From Dyella sp. BiH032 (GTDB taxonomy: Bacteria; Pseudomonadota; Gammaproteobacteria; Xanthomonadales; Rhodanobacteraceae): 64,000 nucleotides of DNA. Location: contig NZ_CP134867.1 in the NCBI RefSeq assembly GCF_031954525.1, forward strand, positions 3,286,001 through 3,350,000, in the 5' to 3' direction. Position 1 is the first letter of the stretch, and each line of letters begins with the position of its first letter. A program made the translations under genes and the position numbers. Positions 41,716 through 50,788 of this stretch are shown here, piece after piece. The notes below the pieces were generated by a model that searched no databases, was not told where the DNA came from, and worked only from the letters and a program-made list of their open reading frames with translations.

Positions 41716-43536
41716 ATGAAGCTGATGCGGATCTTGGCCCTGTTGTTGCCTCTCGCCACCACCGTCCATGCCGACACCGCCGATGCCGGCGGAGGCATGC
41801 GCGACGCCGAACAAGTCGCGGCCTTCGCCCGCCTGTACGGCGTGGTGCGCCACTTCCATCCCGGCGATGCGCTGCAGGAGATGGACTGGAACCGTTTCGC
41901 CGTCTATGGCGCGCAGCAGGCGCAGGCGGCGCAGGGAAGCCGTGCGCTGGGTCAGACGCTGCGCGAGCTGTTCGCGCCGATCGCCACGGGCGTGCAGATC
42001 CTGCCGGAGAGCCAGCCCTACCCGCCGGCGTCGCCGCCGATCCGTGACCCGTCGCGCATCCTCTGGCAGCACCGCGGCTACGCCGACGGCGTCAGCCCGT
42101 ATACGAACTACCAAGCCAAGCGCACGCATCGCCCAGGCGTGGCCGCATCGTACCCCACCACGCCCACACCGCCCGGCTCGGACTACGACGGCGCCGAAGC
42201 TCTGCTCTACCCCGTGCCCGATGCACTCGGCCGCGTGGTGGATTTCCCGCTCGGCGACGGCTGGAAGGCGCGCGTTCCGCTGGACCTGGCCGCCGTCGAT
42301 GCCACAGTGACGCCCGCCCAGCGCATCGCGCTGGATGTGCTCAAGGCACGCATGGATGCCTCGGTGCCACCTCCGGACGCCACGCCGCTGATACCCGCGC
42401 AGCGCGAAGCCGACGTGCTGGTGGCGTGGAACGTGTATCGCCACTTTTATCCATACTGGATGGACGTGGACGTCGACTGGGATGCACAGCTGCTGCCGCT
42501 GCTGCGCGAAGCCGACCGCCCCGCGGAACGCGCCGCGCATCGCGATCTGCTGCGCCATCTGGTGTCGCTGGTACAGGACGGCCATGGCCAGGTGATCGAC
42601 CGGCGCCAACCGCTGGCGAGCCTGCAGGTCCGCGTCGAGCCTGTGGAAGGACAACTGCTGATCACTGACAGCCGTGATCCGCAGGTGAAGGCCGGCGACC
42701 GCATCGTCGCCATCGCCGGCAAGCCGGCGCGTCTGTGGCTGGACCGCGAGGTGCGGCTCGCCTCGGGTTCGGCTCAGTGGCGCCCGTGGCGGGCCATGCT
42801 CGAACTGACCTCAGGCCCGAAAGGCAGCGCACTGCCGCTGCGCCTGGAGCGCGACGGACGCCGCTTCGACGCCACGCTACGTTATGAACGCACCTCCGTC
42901 TCCGACATGTCCAACGCCGTGCTGCCGGCCCCCGTGGCGGAGTTGAAGCCGCGCGTGTGGTATGTCGATCTGTCGCGCGTGGTACGCAACGACCTGCAGC
43001 CGTATATGGACCGGCTCGTCTACGCCGATGCCGTGCTGTTCGACATGCGCAGATATCCGAAGGACGTCGCCGCCACCTTCGATCTGCTGGGTCAGCTGAT
43101 CGATCACGAGGAACACGCGAAATGGGCGCACCTCGCCTTCGTCGATGGTCCCTTCCAGCAGGTTTCCGGCTACGACAGCCAGGGTTGGGACCTGCAACCG
43201 GCGATGCCGCGCTTTCGCGGCCGTATCGTCTTCCTCGCCGGCGGCAATACGGTGAGCTTCGGCGATTCCGTACTCAGCTACGTGGACGACGAGCATCTCG
43301 GCCTGATCGTGGGCTCGCGCACCGCCGGCACCAGCGGTGACATCCAGGGCTTCAACACGCCGTCCGGTTACTTCGTGCGATTCACCGGCCTTCGCGTCAC
43401 CCGGCATGACGGCCACACGCCCATCCACCTGGTGGGTACCGCGCCGGACGTGTGGGCCACGCAGACCGTCGCGGGCTTCCGCGCCGGGCGCGACGAGGTG
43501 ATCGAGCGGGCCTTGCAGGCCATCGGCAAGGACTGA
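41716..43536 (+). CDS. Secreted S41-type peptidase-like protein
   Basis: 606 residues. The signal peptide is 'LMRILALLLPLATTVHA'. A helical N-terminal domain ('VAAFARLYGVVRHFHPGDAL', a phrase repeated in changed form as 'WNVYRHFYPYWMDVDVDWDA') is followed by a PDZ-like part near residues 305-345 ('PQVKAGDRIVAIAGKPARLW') and the S41 core ('VWYVDLSRV', 'GGNTVSFGDSVLSYV', 'GSRTAGTSGDIQGF', 'YFVRFTGLRVTRHDG'). The serine region is recognisable, but the lysine expected in the G-x-x-T-x-G-K segment of Ctp enzymes is missing. It may use a tricorn-like mechanism or be inactive. Confidence 0.82.
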   Translation: MKLMRILALLLPLATTVHADTADAGGGMRDAEQVAAFARLYGVVRHFHPGDALQEMDWNRFAVYGAQQAQAAQGSRALGQTLRELFAPIATGVQILPESQPYPPASPPIRDPSRILWQHRGYADGVSPYTNYQAKRTHRPGVAASYPTTPTPPGSDYDGAEALLYPVPDALGRVVDFPLGDGWKARVPLDLAAVDATVTPAQRIALDVLKARMDASVPPPDATPLIPAQREADVLVAWNVYRHFYPYWMDVDVDWDAQLLPLLREADRPAERAAHRDLLRHLVSLVQDGHGQVIDRRQPLASLQVRVEPVEGQLLITDSRDPQVKAGDRIVAIAGKPARLWLDREVRLASGSAQWRPWRAMLELTSGPKGSALPLRLERDGRRFDATLRYERTSVSDMSNAVLPAPVAELKPRVWYVDLSRVVRNDLQPYMDRLVYADAVLFDMRRYPKDVAATFDLLGQLIDHEEHAKWAHLAFVDGPFQQVSGYDSQGWDLQPAMPRFRGRIVFLAGGNTVSFGDSVLSYVDDEHLGLIVGSRTAGTSGDIQGFNTPSGYFVRFTGLRVTRHDGHTPIHLVGTAPDVWATQTVAGFRAGRDEVIERALQAIGKD

Positions 43537-43607
43537 CGAACATCCGGCTGGCAGAACGCGGGCAAACGCCTGCGGCAGTGGCGCGGTTCGCCGTGGCTCA
43601 CTCCAAG

Positions 43608-43955
43608 CTACGGTTTGCAGTCGGGGCGTACCGGCATGTCGGCCGTGTTCACACAAGGCTTGAAGTCCATGGGCAAGCCGACGATCTCGCGGCTCTCGCC
43701 GCGGGCGAGGGCGAAGCGTTCCGGCGGCTTGTCGCACGTACTGGCCGGGGCTGCACAGGAAGGATCGAACAGCGAGAAGTGGCATTGCCCGCTGGAGCTC
43801 GCCAGGCATTCGAAGCGGGCGACGCCGGCGCGCTGCTCGATCCTGCCGTGCAGTACGTCGCCGCCATCGGCTTCGCTGCGAATCTCGGTCACGCGGCCGC
43901 CGGAACAACCGACCACGGCGAACAGGTAATACAGCATGGCCAGTACGTTGCGCAT
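43608..43955 (-). CDS. Small putative lipoprotein
   Basis: 115 residues. The N-terminal hydrophobic stretch 'MLYYLFAVVGCSGG' has a plausible lipobox (V-V-G-C). The mature part is beta-rich with six further cysteines ('RFECLASSSGQCHFSLFDPS', 'CAAPASTCDKPPERF', 'KPCVNTADMPVRPDCKP'), suggesting disulfides. It follows the LytTR regulator on the same strand after 31 bases and may be in its operon. No family is recognised. Confidence 0.65.
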   Translation of the reverse strand: MRNVLAMLYYLFAVVGCSGGRVTEIRSEADGGDVLHGRIEQRAGVARFECLASSSGQCHFSLFDPSCAAPASTCDKPPERFALARGESREIVGLPMDFKPCVNTADMPVRPDCKP

Positions 43956-43986
43956 CGTTGCATCCTCCGCGCGCTTGCCGCGCGCG

Positions 43987-44757
43987 TCACATGTGGCGGA
44001 ACAGGGTCATGAAGGGCTGGCTCACCAGCAGCGTTTCCGGGCGCTGCTTCAGGCGCAGCGTGCCCTTGCCGGTGTCGTCGCGGATCACCGCGGCCACCGC
44101 CTTGAGGTTGACGATGGTCGAGCGGTGGATCTGCTTGAACACCGACGGATCGAGTTCGGCGAGCAATTCGCGGATGGGCTTGCGCAGCAGCGCTTCGCCA
44201 TCGGTGGTCATCACGGTGGTGTATTTGTTGTCGGCGCGGAAATAGATCACGTCGTCGACCATGATCAGCCGCGTCTCGCGCCCCGCGCTGGCGGTGATCC
44301 AGGTCAGCGGCGTGCGCGCCGCGGCGGCGAGGCGCCCGGCATCGAATTCGCGCAACAGTGCGGCCAGCGCCTCGTTCGACGCGGCGCCGTCGGACAGGCG
44401 CGACTGGATGCGCCGCACCGTGGCCGCGAGGCGGTCGGGGGCGATCGGCTTGAGCAGGTAATCGACGGCACCGCGCTCGAAGGCATCCACGGCGTACTGG
44501 TCGTAGGCGGTGACGAACACTACCTGCGTCGCTGGACTCGCTTCCGCGGCGCCGGCTGCCACCTCCAGGCCGGTGAGGCCGGGCATGCGGATGTCCAGGA
44601 AGGCCACCTCGGGGCGATGCGCGGCGATGGCTTCCAGCGCCTCCGCGCCGTCCTCGCACTCGGCAGCGATCTCCAGCGCCGGCCAGGCCTTCTCCAATTG
44701 CTCGCGCAGCGACTGGCGCAGCAGCGCTTCGTCTTCGGCGATGACGCACTTAGCCAT
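43987..44757 (-). CDS. LytTR-family response regulator (AlgR/LytR type)
   Basis: 256 residues. Receiver: '[20 protein letters not shown]', phospho-Asp in 'VAFLDIRMPGLTG', 'VVFVTAYDQYAVDAFERGAV' and 'DYLLKPIAP'. C-terminal LytTR DNA-binding domain: 'VIYFRADNKYTTVMTTDGEA', 'FKQIHRSTIVNLKAVAAVIR'. AlgR-type regulators control alginate and surface functions; BtsR/YpdB types control transporters. The targets here are not evident. The start overlaps the kinase stop by eight bases; ATG 44757 fits the receiver start. Confidence 0.92.
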   Translation of the reverse strand: MAKCVIAEDEALLRQSLREQLEKAWPALEIAAECEDGAEALEAIAAHRPEVAFLDIRMPGLTGLEVAAGAAEASPATQVVFVTAYDQYAVDAFERGAVDYLLKPIAPDRLAATVRRIQSRLSDGAASNEALAALLREFDAGRLAAAARTPLTWITASAGRETRLIMVDDVIYFRADNKYTTVMTTDGEALLRKPIRELLAELDPSVFKQIHRSTIVNLKAVAAVIRDDTGKGTLRLKQRPETLLVSQPFMTLFRHM

Positions 44758-46003
44758 GGGTGGCCTCCGCGGCCAGCTTCGCCGGCACCGTGATCGTGGC
44801 GGCGACGCCGCTGGGGAAGTTGCCGACGATCGACAGCGAGGCCGCGCCGCCGTACACCAGGGCGAGGCGCTCGCGCACATTCTTCAGGCCGATGCCGGTG
44901 CCGCTGCCGGCTTCGGAGAAGCCCAGGCCGTCGTCGGCGACGGTGACGGAGACGGCGTCGTCCTTGGTCCGCCCGAGCAGCCAGACGGTGCCGCCGCCGG
45001 GCTTGGGCTCCAGGCCGTGCTTGATCGCGTTCTCCACCAGGGTCTGCAGCATCATCGGCGGCAGCGGCGTGGACAGCAGGTCCGGCGCCACGTCGACCTG
45101 CAGCTTGAGGCGCTCGCCCATGCGAATGCGCAGGATCTCCAGATAGGCCTTCGAGCGTTCCAGCTCGTCGCCCAGCGTGGACAGCGCTTCGTCCGTGCGC
45201 GGCAGCGAATGGCGCAGGTAGGTGATGAGGTGGCCCAGCATCTGGTCCGCGCGCGCCGGGTCGGTGCGCGTGAGGTACTGCGCGCTGGCCAGCGTGTTGT
45301 AGAGGAAGTGCGGCTCCACCTGCGCATGCAGCAGGTTCAGCCGCGCGACGGTGAGTTCCTTCTCGGTCGCCGTCTGCCGTGCCTCGGCCTGCTCGCCGCG
45401 GCGGCGCTCGGCCACGCGGCGGGTGATGGCGCGGGTGATCGCCTCGGCGTTCTCCAGGTTGGTGCCATCGTCCACGCGGAACCAGTCGCTCCACGCACCG
45501 CTGCACGGTTCGCAGATCAGCGTGACACTGCTGCTGCCGTCGCCGGGCGTCACCGTGGCGAGGATCTGGTTGTCGCGATGGGTGAACCAGCCCGGCAACG
45601 ACCAGCGGCGCGGCTGTTTGTTGCCGTAGGGGTCGAGGCGGCGCACCTTGGCGCGCACCTGCAGGCTGTCCGGCGCGCTCTCGATGGCTTCGGTGCGCGG
45701 CAGTTCGCGGATGGCCGCGTCCAGCACGCCGAAGGCCTCGCCGGCATCGAAGGGAATTTCCACCTGGCGGCGCTGGCGGCTGCTGAGCGTGGCGGCATCC
45801 ACGCGGCCGGCGATGAGCCGTACGCGGCGCACATGCGAGAAGCCGCCGGTGATCACCATGCCCAGCAGGATCCAGGCCGCGAGCACGAACGGCCAGCCCG
45901 GTCCGTGATACCCGTTGTTCGAGGCATTCCACACGATGACCGCGAACAGGTAGGCCAGCATCCAGGCCACGGCCAGGCGGATCACGAAGAAGAAACCGGT
46001 CAT
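44750..46003 (-). CDS. LytS/AlgZ-type sensor histidine kinase
   Basis: 417 residues. Two N-terminal membrane helices ('[20 protein letters not shown]', '[17 protein letters not shown]') are followed by a domain of about 150 residues and the His_kinase family core: '[20 protein letters not shown]' with phospho-His in 'EPHFLYNTL', then '[15 protein letters not shown]' and '[20 protein letters not shown]'. The start at 46003 has GGGGAAAG upstream; ATG 46039 with AGGGAG is an alternative. It pairs with the LytTR regulator and is divergent from azurin, with 226 bases between them. Confidence 0.9.
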   Translation of the reverse strand: MTGFFFVIRLAVAWMLAYLFAVIVWNASNNGYHGPGWPFVLAAWILLGMVITGGFSHVRRVRLIAGRVDAATLSSRQRRQVEIPFDAGEAFGVLDAAIRELPRTEAIESAPDSLQVRAKVRRLDPYGNKQPRRWSLPGWFTHRDNQILATVTPGDGSSSVTLICEPCSGAWSDWFRVDDGTNLENAEAITRAITRRVAERRRGEQAEARQTATEKELTVARLNLLHAQVEPHFLYNTLASAQYLTRTDPARADQMLGHLITYLRHSLPRTDEALSTLGDELERSKAYLEILRIRMGERLKLQVDVAPDLLSTPLPPMMLQTLVENAIKHGLEPKPGGGTVWLLGRTKDDAVSVTVADDGLGFSEAGSGTGIGLKNVRERLALVYGGAASLSIVGNFPSGVAATITVPAKLAAEATHG

Positions 46004-46154
46004 CGGAGCTTTCCCCAAGAGCGTCAGTGGGCGGAGCATAGCCCGCTCCCTGCGCGCTTTCGCCGCAGCAGCGACGAAACCGGCCACAGGCCGACGAAAG
46101 CCCGCGATCAGGCGACGAATGGCGCGCCGCCGCGGCGATTCGCCCTTGCCGGCA

Positions 46155-46168
46155 TTGATCCAGATCAA
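46155..46168. promoter_or_regulatory. FNR/Anr-type box upstream of azurin
   Basis: TTGATCCAGATCAA is a perfect match to the TTGAT-N4-ATCAA consensus of FNR/Anr regulators. It is centred about 70 bases before the azurin start, which fits class II activation with a short leader. Oxygen-limited expression of azurin is well known in relatives such as Pseudomonas. Confidence 0.85.
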
Positions 46169-46229
46169 GGCGGCCGGCCCGCCGCGCACCGATGCTCGCG
46201 GCGCCTTCGTCCACCGAGGATCACCCAAC

Positions 46230-46679
46230 ATGTACCGCAAGCTCGCCGCCCTCGCCCTGCTGGGCCTGGCGGCCTCCCCCGCCTTCGCCGCCGATTGCGC
46301 GGCCACCGTCGAAGCCAACGACGCGATGCAGTTCAACCAGAAGAGCATCGAGGTGCCCAAGACCTGCAAGCAGTTCACGGTGACGCTCAAGCACACCGGC
46401 AAGCTGCCCAAGGCCGCCATGGGCCACAACTGGGTGCTGGCCGCCACGGCCGACGAAGCCGGCATCAACGCCGACGGCGCCAAGGCGGGCGTGGCCAGCG
46501 ACTACCTCAAGCCCGGCGATACGCGCGTGCTCGCGCATACCAAGCTGATCGGCGGCGGCGAGAGCGCCACGGCGACGGTGCCGGTGGCCAAGCTGAAAGC
46601 TGGCGAGACGTATGCGTTCTTCTGCTCCTTCCCCGGCCACGCGGCGCTCATGAAGGGCACGCTGTCGCTGGCCAAGTGA
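46230..46679 (+). CDS. azu: Azurin (blue copper protein)
   Basis: A 149-residue periplasmic electron carrier. The signal peptide is '[20 protein letters not shown]'. Copper ligands are all visible: His in 'MGHNWVLAA', and Cys, His and Met in '[12 protein letters not shown]'. The N-terminal disulfide cysteines of azurins (Cys3 and Cys26) correspond to '[10 protein letters not shown]' and '[10 protein letters not shown]'. It may donate electrons to nitrite reductase or peroxidase, or act in redox stress. A perfect FNR box stands upstream. The PLP-enzyme gene follows after 19 bases, perhaps in one message. Confidence 0.96.
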   Translation: MYRKLAALALLGLAASPAFAADCAATVEANDAMQFNQKSIEVPKTCKQFTVTLKHTGKLPKAAMGHNWVLAATADEAGINADGAKAGVASDYLKPGDTRVLAHTKLIGGGESATATVPVAKLKAGETYAFFCSFPGHAALMKGTLSLAK

Positions 46680-46698
46680 CGGGACGGGAGCGGCGCGC

Positions 46699-47829
46699 AT
46701 GAGCATGCCGATGCATCCGCACGCCGCTCCCGAAGTCCTGCCGCGTTTCGGCCGGGGCCGCCGCTGGGTGCACGAGGCGCTGGAACGCCTCGCGCAGGAA
46801 GCGGCGCGCTCGGCCGACACGCATCTGCTGAAACTGGCGCTTCCCGGTTTTCCGCAGATTCCGTTCTATTTCAAGGACGAGTCCTCTCATCCCAGCGGCA
46901 GCCTGAAGCACCGGCTGGCCCGTTCGCTGTTTCTCTATGCGCTGTGCAACGGCCGCCTGGCGGAAGGCCAGACCGTGGTCGATGCCTCTTCCGGCAGTAC
47001 CGCGATCGCCGAAGCCTGGTTCGCGCGCCTGCTCGGGCTGCCCTTCGTAGCCGTGATGCCGGCGAGTACCGCGCCGGGAAAGATCCGCGACGTGCAGGCG
47101 CTGGGCGGCCACTGCGATCTGGTCGACGATCCCGCACAGGTGCACGCGCGCGCCGCCTGGCATGCGGAACGCGGCGCCTGTCACCTCGACCAGTTCGGCC
47201 TGGCCGAACGCGCCACCGATTGGCGTGGCAACAACAACATCGCCGAATCCATCCTCGGCCAGCTGCGGCTGGAGCCCTCACCGGTGCCGTCCTGGATCGT
47301 CTGCGGCGCGGGCACCGGCGGCACCTCGGCCACCATCGGTCGCTACCTGCGCTATCGCCGGCTGGATACCTGGCTGTGCGTGGCCGAGCCGGCCGGCGCC
47401 GCCTTCGCCGGAGGCTGGCGCGCGCAGGATCGTGCCGCCTGCGCCACGCGGCCGACGCTCATCGAAGGCATCGGCCGTCCACGCGTCGAACCGGGCTTCC
47501 TGTTCGACGTGGTCGACCACGTGATCGAAGTGCCCGACACCGCATCGATCGCCGCCACGTTGTTCCTGGAGGAATGTCTCGGGCGCCGCTACGGCGGCTC
47601 CTCCGGCACCAACCTGATCGCCTGCATGCAGCTGGCTGCGGCCATGCGCGCCTGCGGCGAGGCAGGCGGCATCGTCACCCTGCTCTGCGATCGCGGCGAG
47701 CGCTACGAGCAGACGCTGTTCGATCCCACGTGGCGCGCGGAACATCGCATCGACCCGGAACGCTGGCTCGCAGCCCTGCGCGCCTGCGCGCACGACGGCG
47801 AATGGCGGGCGCCGCCGGAACGTCCCTGA
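46699..47829 (+). CDS. PLP-dependent cysteine synthase-family enzyme
   Basis: 376 residues of fold-type II PLP enzyme. The lysine that holds PLP is in 'HPSGSLKHRLARS'. The substrate loop 'VVDASSGSTAIAEAW' (S-S-G-S-T), the phosphate-binding loop 'VCGAGTGGTSATIGRYL' and 'YGGSSGTNLIACMQ' are present. Sequence features such as the GNNNIAES segment resemble the Cds1-like cysteine desulfhydrase branch more than CysK/CysM. Possible reactions are cysteine breakdown with H2S release or cysteine synthesis. It lies 19 bases after azurin, so oxygen-dependent co-expression is plausible. Confidence 0.85.
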   Translation: MSMPMHPHAAPEVLPRFGRGRRWVHEALERLAQEAARSADTHLLKLALPGFPQIPFYFKDESSHPSGSLKHRLARSLFLYALCNGRLAEGQTVVDASSGSTAIAEAWFARLLGLPFVAVMPASTAPGKIRDVQALGGHCDLVDDPAQVHARAAWHAERGACHLDQFGLAERATDWRGNNNIAESILGQLRLEPSPVPSWIVCGAGTGGTSATIGRYLRYRRLDTWLCVAEPAGAAFAGGWRAQDRAACATRPTLIEGIGRPRVEPGFLFDVVDHVIEVPDTASIAATLFLEECLGRRYGGSSGTNLIACMQLAAAMRACGEAGGIVTLLCDRGERYEQTLFDPTWRAEHRIDPERWLAALRACAHDGEWRAPPERP

Positions 47830-47884
47830 GGGCGGGGCGCTGCGGGCAGCCGGCCCGGCGGGAGGACCGCGTTCGTGGGATGGC

Positions 47885-49285
47885 TCAAATGGTGCGCGAA
47901 TAACGCGGCGCAGCCTGCGCCTCGCCCAGGTAGGCATCGAAGCACATGGCGATGATGCGCGAGAGCATGCGGCCGCGCGGGGTCACGCGGATCTCGCGCG
48001 CATCCATGCTCACCAGGCCATCCGCCTGCATCGGCGCGAGCCGTTCCAGCGCGTCGGCGAAGTACACCTCGAACAGCAGGCGGTGGCGTTCGCCGAAGCC
48101 CGCCTTGTCCAACCGGCCGTGACACATCAGCTGGTTGATCGCCTCGCGGCGGATCAGGTCGTCCTCGCTGAGCGCAATGCCGCGCGCCACTGGCAGGCGG
48201 CCGCCGTCCAGCGCCGCGTAGTAGCTGACGAGGTCGCGCGCGTTCTGGCTGTAGCTGTCGCCAATGCGGCTGATCGCGCTGACGCCCAGGCCCACGATGT
48301 CGCAGCCGCCGTGGGTCGAATAACCCTGAAAATTGCGCTGCAGGCTGCCGGCCTGTTGCGCACGCGCCAGTTCGTCGTCGGCACGGGCGAAGTGGTCCAT
48401 GCCGATGTAGATGTAGCCGGCGGCCGTCAGCATCTCCAGCGCGGCGCGCAGCAGCGCCAGGCGCGTGGCCGGATCGGGCAGCTCTGCCGCGTCGATCTGG
48501 TTCTGCGCCTTGAACAGCGTCGGCAGGTGCGCGTAGCCGTAGACCGCCACGCGGTCGGGATCGAGATCGACGACCTGCTGCAGCGTACGGCGGAAGCCAT
48601 CGACCGTCTGCCGCGGCAGGCCGTAGATCAGGTCCACGCTGGCCGAACCGAAACCAGCGTCGCGCGCGGCCTCGAGCACTTCGCGCGTCTGCGCCTCGGT
48701 CTGGATGCGATTGACCGCCTCCTGCACGACCGGATCGAAGTCCTGGATGCCCACCGAGACGCGGTTGAAGCCGAGCCGCCCTAAGGCGCGCACGTAGCCG
48801 GCATCGGCGAAGCGCGGATCCAGTTCGATGCCGTATTCGCGGTCGTCGCTGCGCAGGAAGCTGAAGTGCCGCGCCAGCGAATCCATCAGCTCGCCCATGC
48901 GGCGGATGTCGAGGAAATTCGGCGTGCCGCCGCCGAAATGCAACTGCCGCACCGGCCGGTCGCGGTCGAACATCGGTGCGGCCAGCTCGATCTCGCGATA
49001 GAGCTGTTCGAGGTAGCGGTCGGCCTTGGCGACGTCGCGCGTGATCACGCGATTGCAGCCGCAGTAGAAGCACGGACTGAAACAGAACGGCACGTGCACG
49101 TACAGCGACAGTGCCCGCGGAATGAGCTCGTCATTGGATGCCTCCGCCGCCGCGCGCAATGCCGCTTCATCGAAGCCGTTGTGGAACTGCGGTGCGGTCG
49201 GGTAGCTCGTATAGCGCGGGCCGGTGCCGTCGTAGCGGGCGATCAGGTTCGGATCGAATTCGAGGCTGTCGAGAATGGGGCTCAT
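47885..49285 (-). CDS. hemN: Oxygen-independent coproporphyrinogen III oxidase
   Basis: A 466-residue radical-SAM enzyme of heme synthesis that converts coproporphyrinogen III to protoporphyrinogen IX without oxygen. The cluster motif is 'CFSPCFYCGC' (C-x3-C-x2-C with a trailing Cys, as in true HemN). 'YTSYPTAPQFH', 'LHFGGGTPNFL', 'RVSVGIQDFDPVVQEAVNRI' and 'DLIYGLPRQT' complete the core, and the HemN C-terminal domain is present ('GMDHFA', 'NFQGYSTHGGCDIVGLG'). These separate it from the HemW family. A strong FNR box is upstream, as expected. Confidence 0.96.
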   Translation of the reverse strand: MSPILDSLEFDPNLIARYDGTGPRYTSYPTAPQFHNGFDEAALRAAAEASNDELIPRALSLYVHVPFCFSPCFYCGCNRVITRDVAKADRYLEQLYREIELAAPMFDRDRPVRQLHFGGGTPNFLDIRRMGELMDSLARHFSFLRSDDREYGIELDPRFADAGYVRALGRLGFNRVSVGIQDFDPVVQEAVNRIQTEAQTREVLEAARDAGFGSASVDLIYGLPRQTVDGFRRTLQQVVDLDPDRVAVYGYAHLPTLFKAQNQIDAAELPDPATRLALLRAALEMLTAAGYIYIGMDHFARADDELARAQQAGSLQRNFQGYSTHGGCDIVGLGVSAISRIGDSYSQNARDLVSYYAALDGGRLPVARGIALSEDDLIRREAINQLMCHGRLDKAGFGERHRLLFEVYFADALERLAPMQADGLVSMDAREIRVTPRGRMLSRIIAMCFDAYLGEAQAAPRYSRTI

Positions 49286-49321
49286 GGTCCGAGAGCTTGG
49301 GCACCGGTGCTTCCCGGTGCC

Positions 49322-49335
49322 TTGACCTGGATCAA
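49322..49335. promoter_or_regulatory. FNR/Anr-type box upstream of hemN
   Basis: TTGATCCAGGTCAA on the hemN strand, one mismatch from TTGAT-N4-ATCAA, about 37 bases before the hemN start. Oxygen-responsive control of hemN by FNR/Anr is established in several gammaproteobacteria. Confidence 0.8.
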
Positions 49336-49509
49336 CCGCGCGCGGTGGGGGCGCTGAGGGGGGCGCGGTCTGGTGACGCAGTGCGCCTTGGGTTGCCGCT
49401 TGCCGGTTGCCAGGTCGGCGAATGGTGCGCGATGGGGCATGGTGATTCGCTGGCGACGGTTGGGTGGAGGGCTGCCGATTTTGTGGGGTTGGGTTTTTCG
49501 TGTCGCGGG

Positions 49510-49884
49510 GCGGCGATCTGGCTGCTTTTGCAGCGGGTGGTTCGGACGTCTGCTGGCTTGCGAGGTTGGGGCTTGGTGGTTCGCACTAAGTCACTGTTCC
49601 GCGACTTGGCCGCTTATGCAGCGGGCACTTCGAATGCCTGTCGGGATGTGAGGTTGGTGATTTGCACTAAGCCACGGCTCGGTGATCTGGCCGCTTATGC
49701 AGCGGGCACTTCGAATACCTGTCGGGATGTGAGGTTGGTGGTTTGCACTAAGCCACGGCTCGGTGATCTGGCCGCTTATGCAGCGGGCACTTCGAATGCC
49801 TGTCGGGATGTGAGGTTGGTGATTTGCACTAAGCCACGGCTCGGTGATCTGGCCGCTTATGCAGCGGGCATGTCGGACGCCTGC
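49510..49884 (+). repeat. 81-bp direct tandem repeat array
   Basis: The GCGGGCA/GCGGGCAC element begins at 49621, 49702, 49783 and 49864, exactly 81 bases apart. A diverged unit precedes at 49533 (88 bases earlier). Each unit contains 'TTGCACTAAGCCACGGCTCG', 'GTGATCTGGCCGCTTATGCA' and 'TGTCGGGATGTGAGGTTGG'; inner units differ by only a few bases. There are no unique spacers, so it is not CRISPR. As 81 is a multiple of three, one plus-strand frame stays open through the array, but it has no ribosome site. Two diverged, inverted units of the same family close the repeat at 15345-15480. Confidence 0.93.
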
Positions 49885-50335
49885 CGGCGCCCGAGTTACT
49901 TTCTCTTTGCTGGCCCAACCCCCTCAAGGGGGGCCTCGAGAGAAAGTAACCAAAGAGAAATGGCCTGAGGTCAAAGGCTCGCGGCGGGGGTTAGGAGAGC
50001 ACGGTGTGTTTTCTTACTTTGCTGGCCCGCGCGACTCGAAGGGGGACTGAGGTGCGTGGAGGGGACGTCGAGGCGCCGGGGCGGAGAGGACGCGGAGCGT
50101 TGCGTGAGCGTGTCTTGTTCTGGCGATAGCACCGCACTTCTCCCTCTCCCCTCCGGGGAGAGGGCGGGGTGAGGAGGCCTACGGAGCGAGGGGATGGTCG
50201 TTCCTTGTGCCTACTGTCCGCTGCTCAGAGAGCCCAGCTTCTGCTGCTCCTTCGCACTTCCTCTCGCAGCAAGCGGCGCGTACCCATTTTTTTGCTTCGA
50301 CTTTAAAAGCCACGTCTGCTCTAGCGACGTTCCCG
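49885..50335 (-). repeat. Dispersed repeat, module B copy 2 (inverted)
   Basis: Inverted counterpart of 14916-15340. Shared parts in reverse order are the TTACTTTCTCTT / AGAGAAAGTAA hairpin around CCCCCTCAAGGGGGG (49900-49950), 'GGCCTGAGGTCAAAGGCTCG', 'GAGCGTGTCTTGTTCTGGCG', the CCCTCTCCCC-GGGGAGAGGG hairpin near 50150, 'TTCCTTGTGCCTACTGTCCG' and GACTTTAAAAGCC. It joins directly to module A copy 4. No gene is carried. Confidence 0.87.
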
Positions 50336-50770
50336 CAAGCACCCACCCCTCATCCCGCCTTCTCCCCGGAGGGGAGAAGGAGAAGTGCGGTACCACGGCA
50401 AGCAGCCAATAACCAAAACAAGAGCGAGCGAAGCGACGCTCCGTCGCGCTCTTGATCTGCCGGGTTCCCTTCGCGGCGGTGAGGGCTGGACGATCAGGCC
50501 GCCGCAGGCGGGCGGGGACAGGACGTCCCCGCCTTTTTGATCAGGGCATGGATGCCCTGTCAAAAAGCCCGGCCAGCCCTCAACGCACCCGCAGCAGCGT
50601 AGGCTGCGGAGGGCGCCGCGCAGGAGGCCCTTCTTCTTGGTTACTTCTTCTTGGGAAGCAAGAAGAAGTAACTCGCTCTCCGGCAGGAGAGCGAAACCCT
50701 CGCCCCGCGAGGGGCGAGACAAGGCTGGCGACGCACCCGCGACAACCGAGCGATATCACCACTGGCCACG
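50336..50770 (-). repeat. Multi-hairpin dispersed repeat, module A copy 4 (inverted)
   Basis: Ends within 20 bases of the Lrp gene stop. The long hairpin has the shorter arm pair, TTACTTCTTCTT with AAGAAGAAGTAA. Another hairpin reads CTTTTTGA/TCAAAAAG where copies 1-3 read CTTTTCGA/TCGAAAAG, a change matched on both arms. With module B copy 2 it forms the inverted partner of the composite at 14.4-15.5 kb. Confidence 0.9.
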
Positions 50771-50788
50771 CCAACCGGCGCCACCAAC

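Noticed and set aside
49510..49884. CRISPR array
   Set aside because: The whole 81-base unit repeats with no unique spacers, and no cas genes are present.
49138..49968. Open frame through the 81-bp array encoding a 27-residue repeat protein
   Set aside because: It starts inside hemN on the opposite strand, lacks a ribosome site, and its openness follows from the period being a multiple of three. It is kept as a repeat, not a gene.
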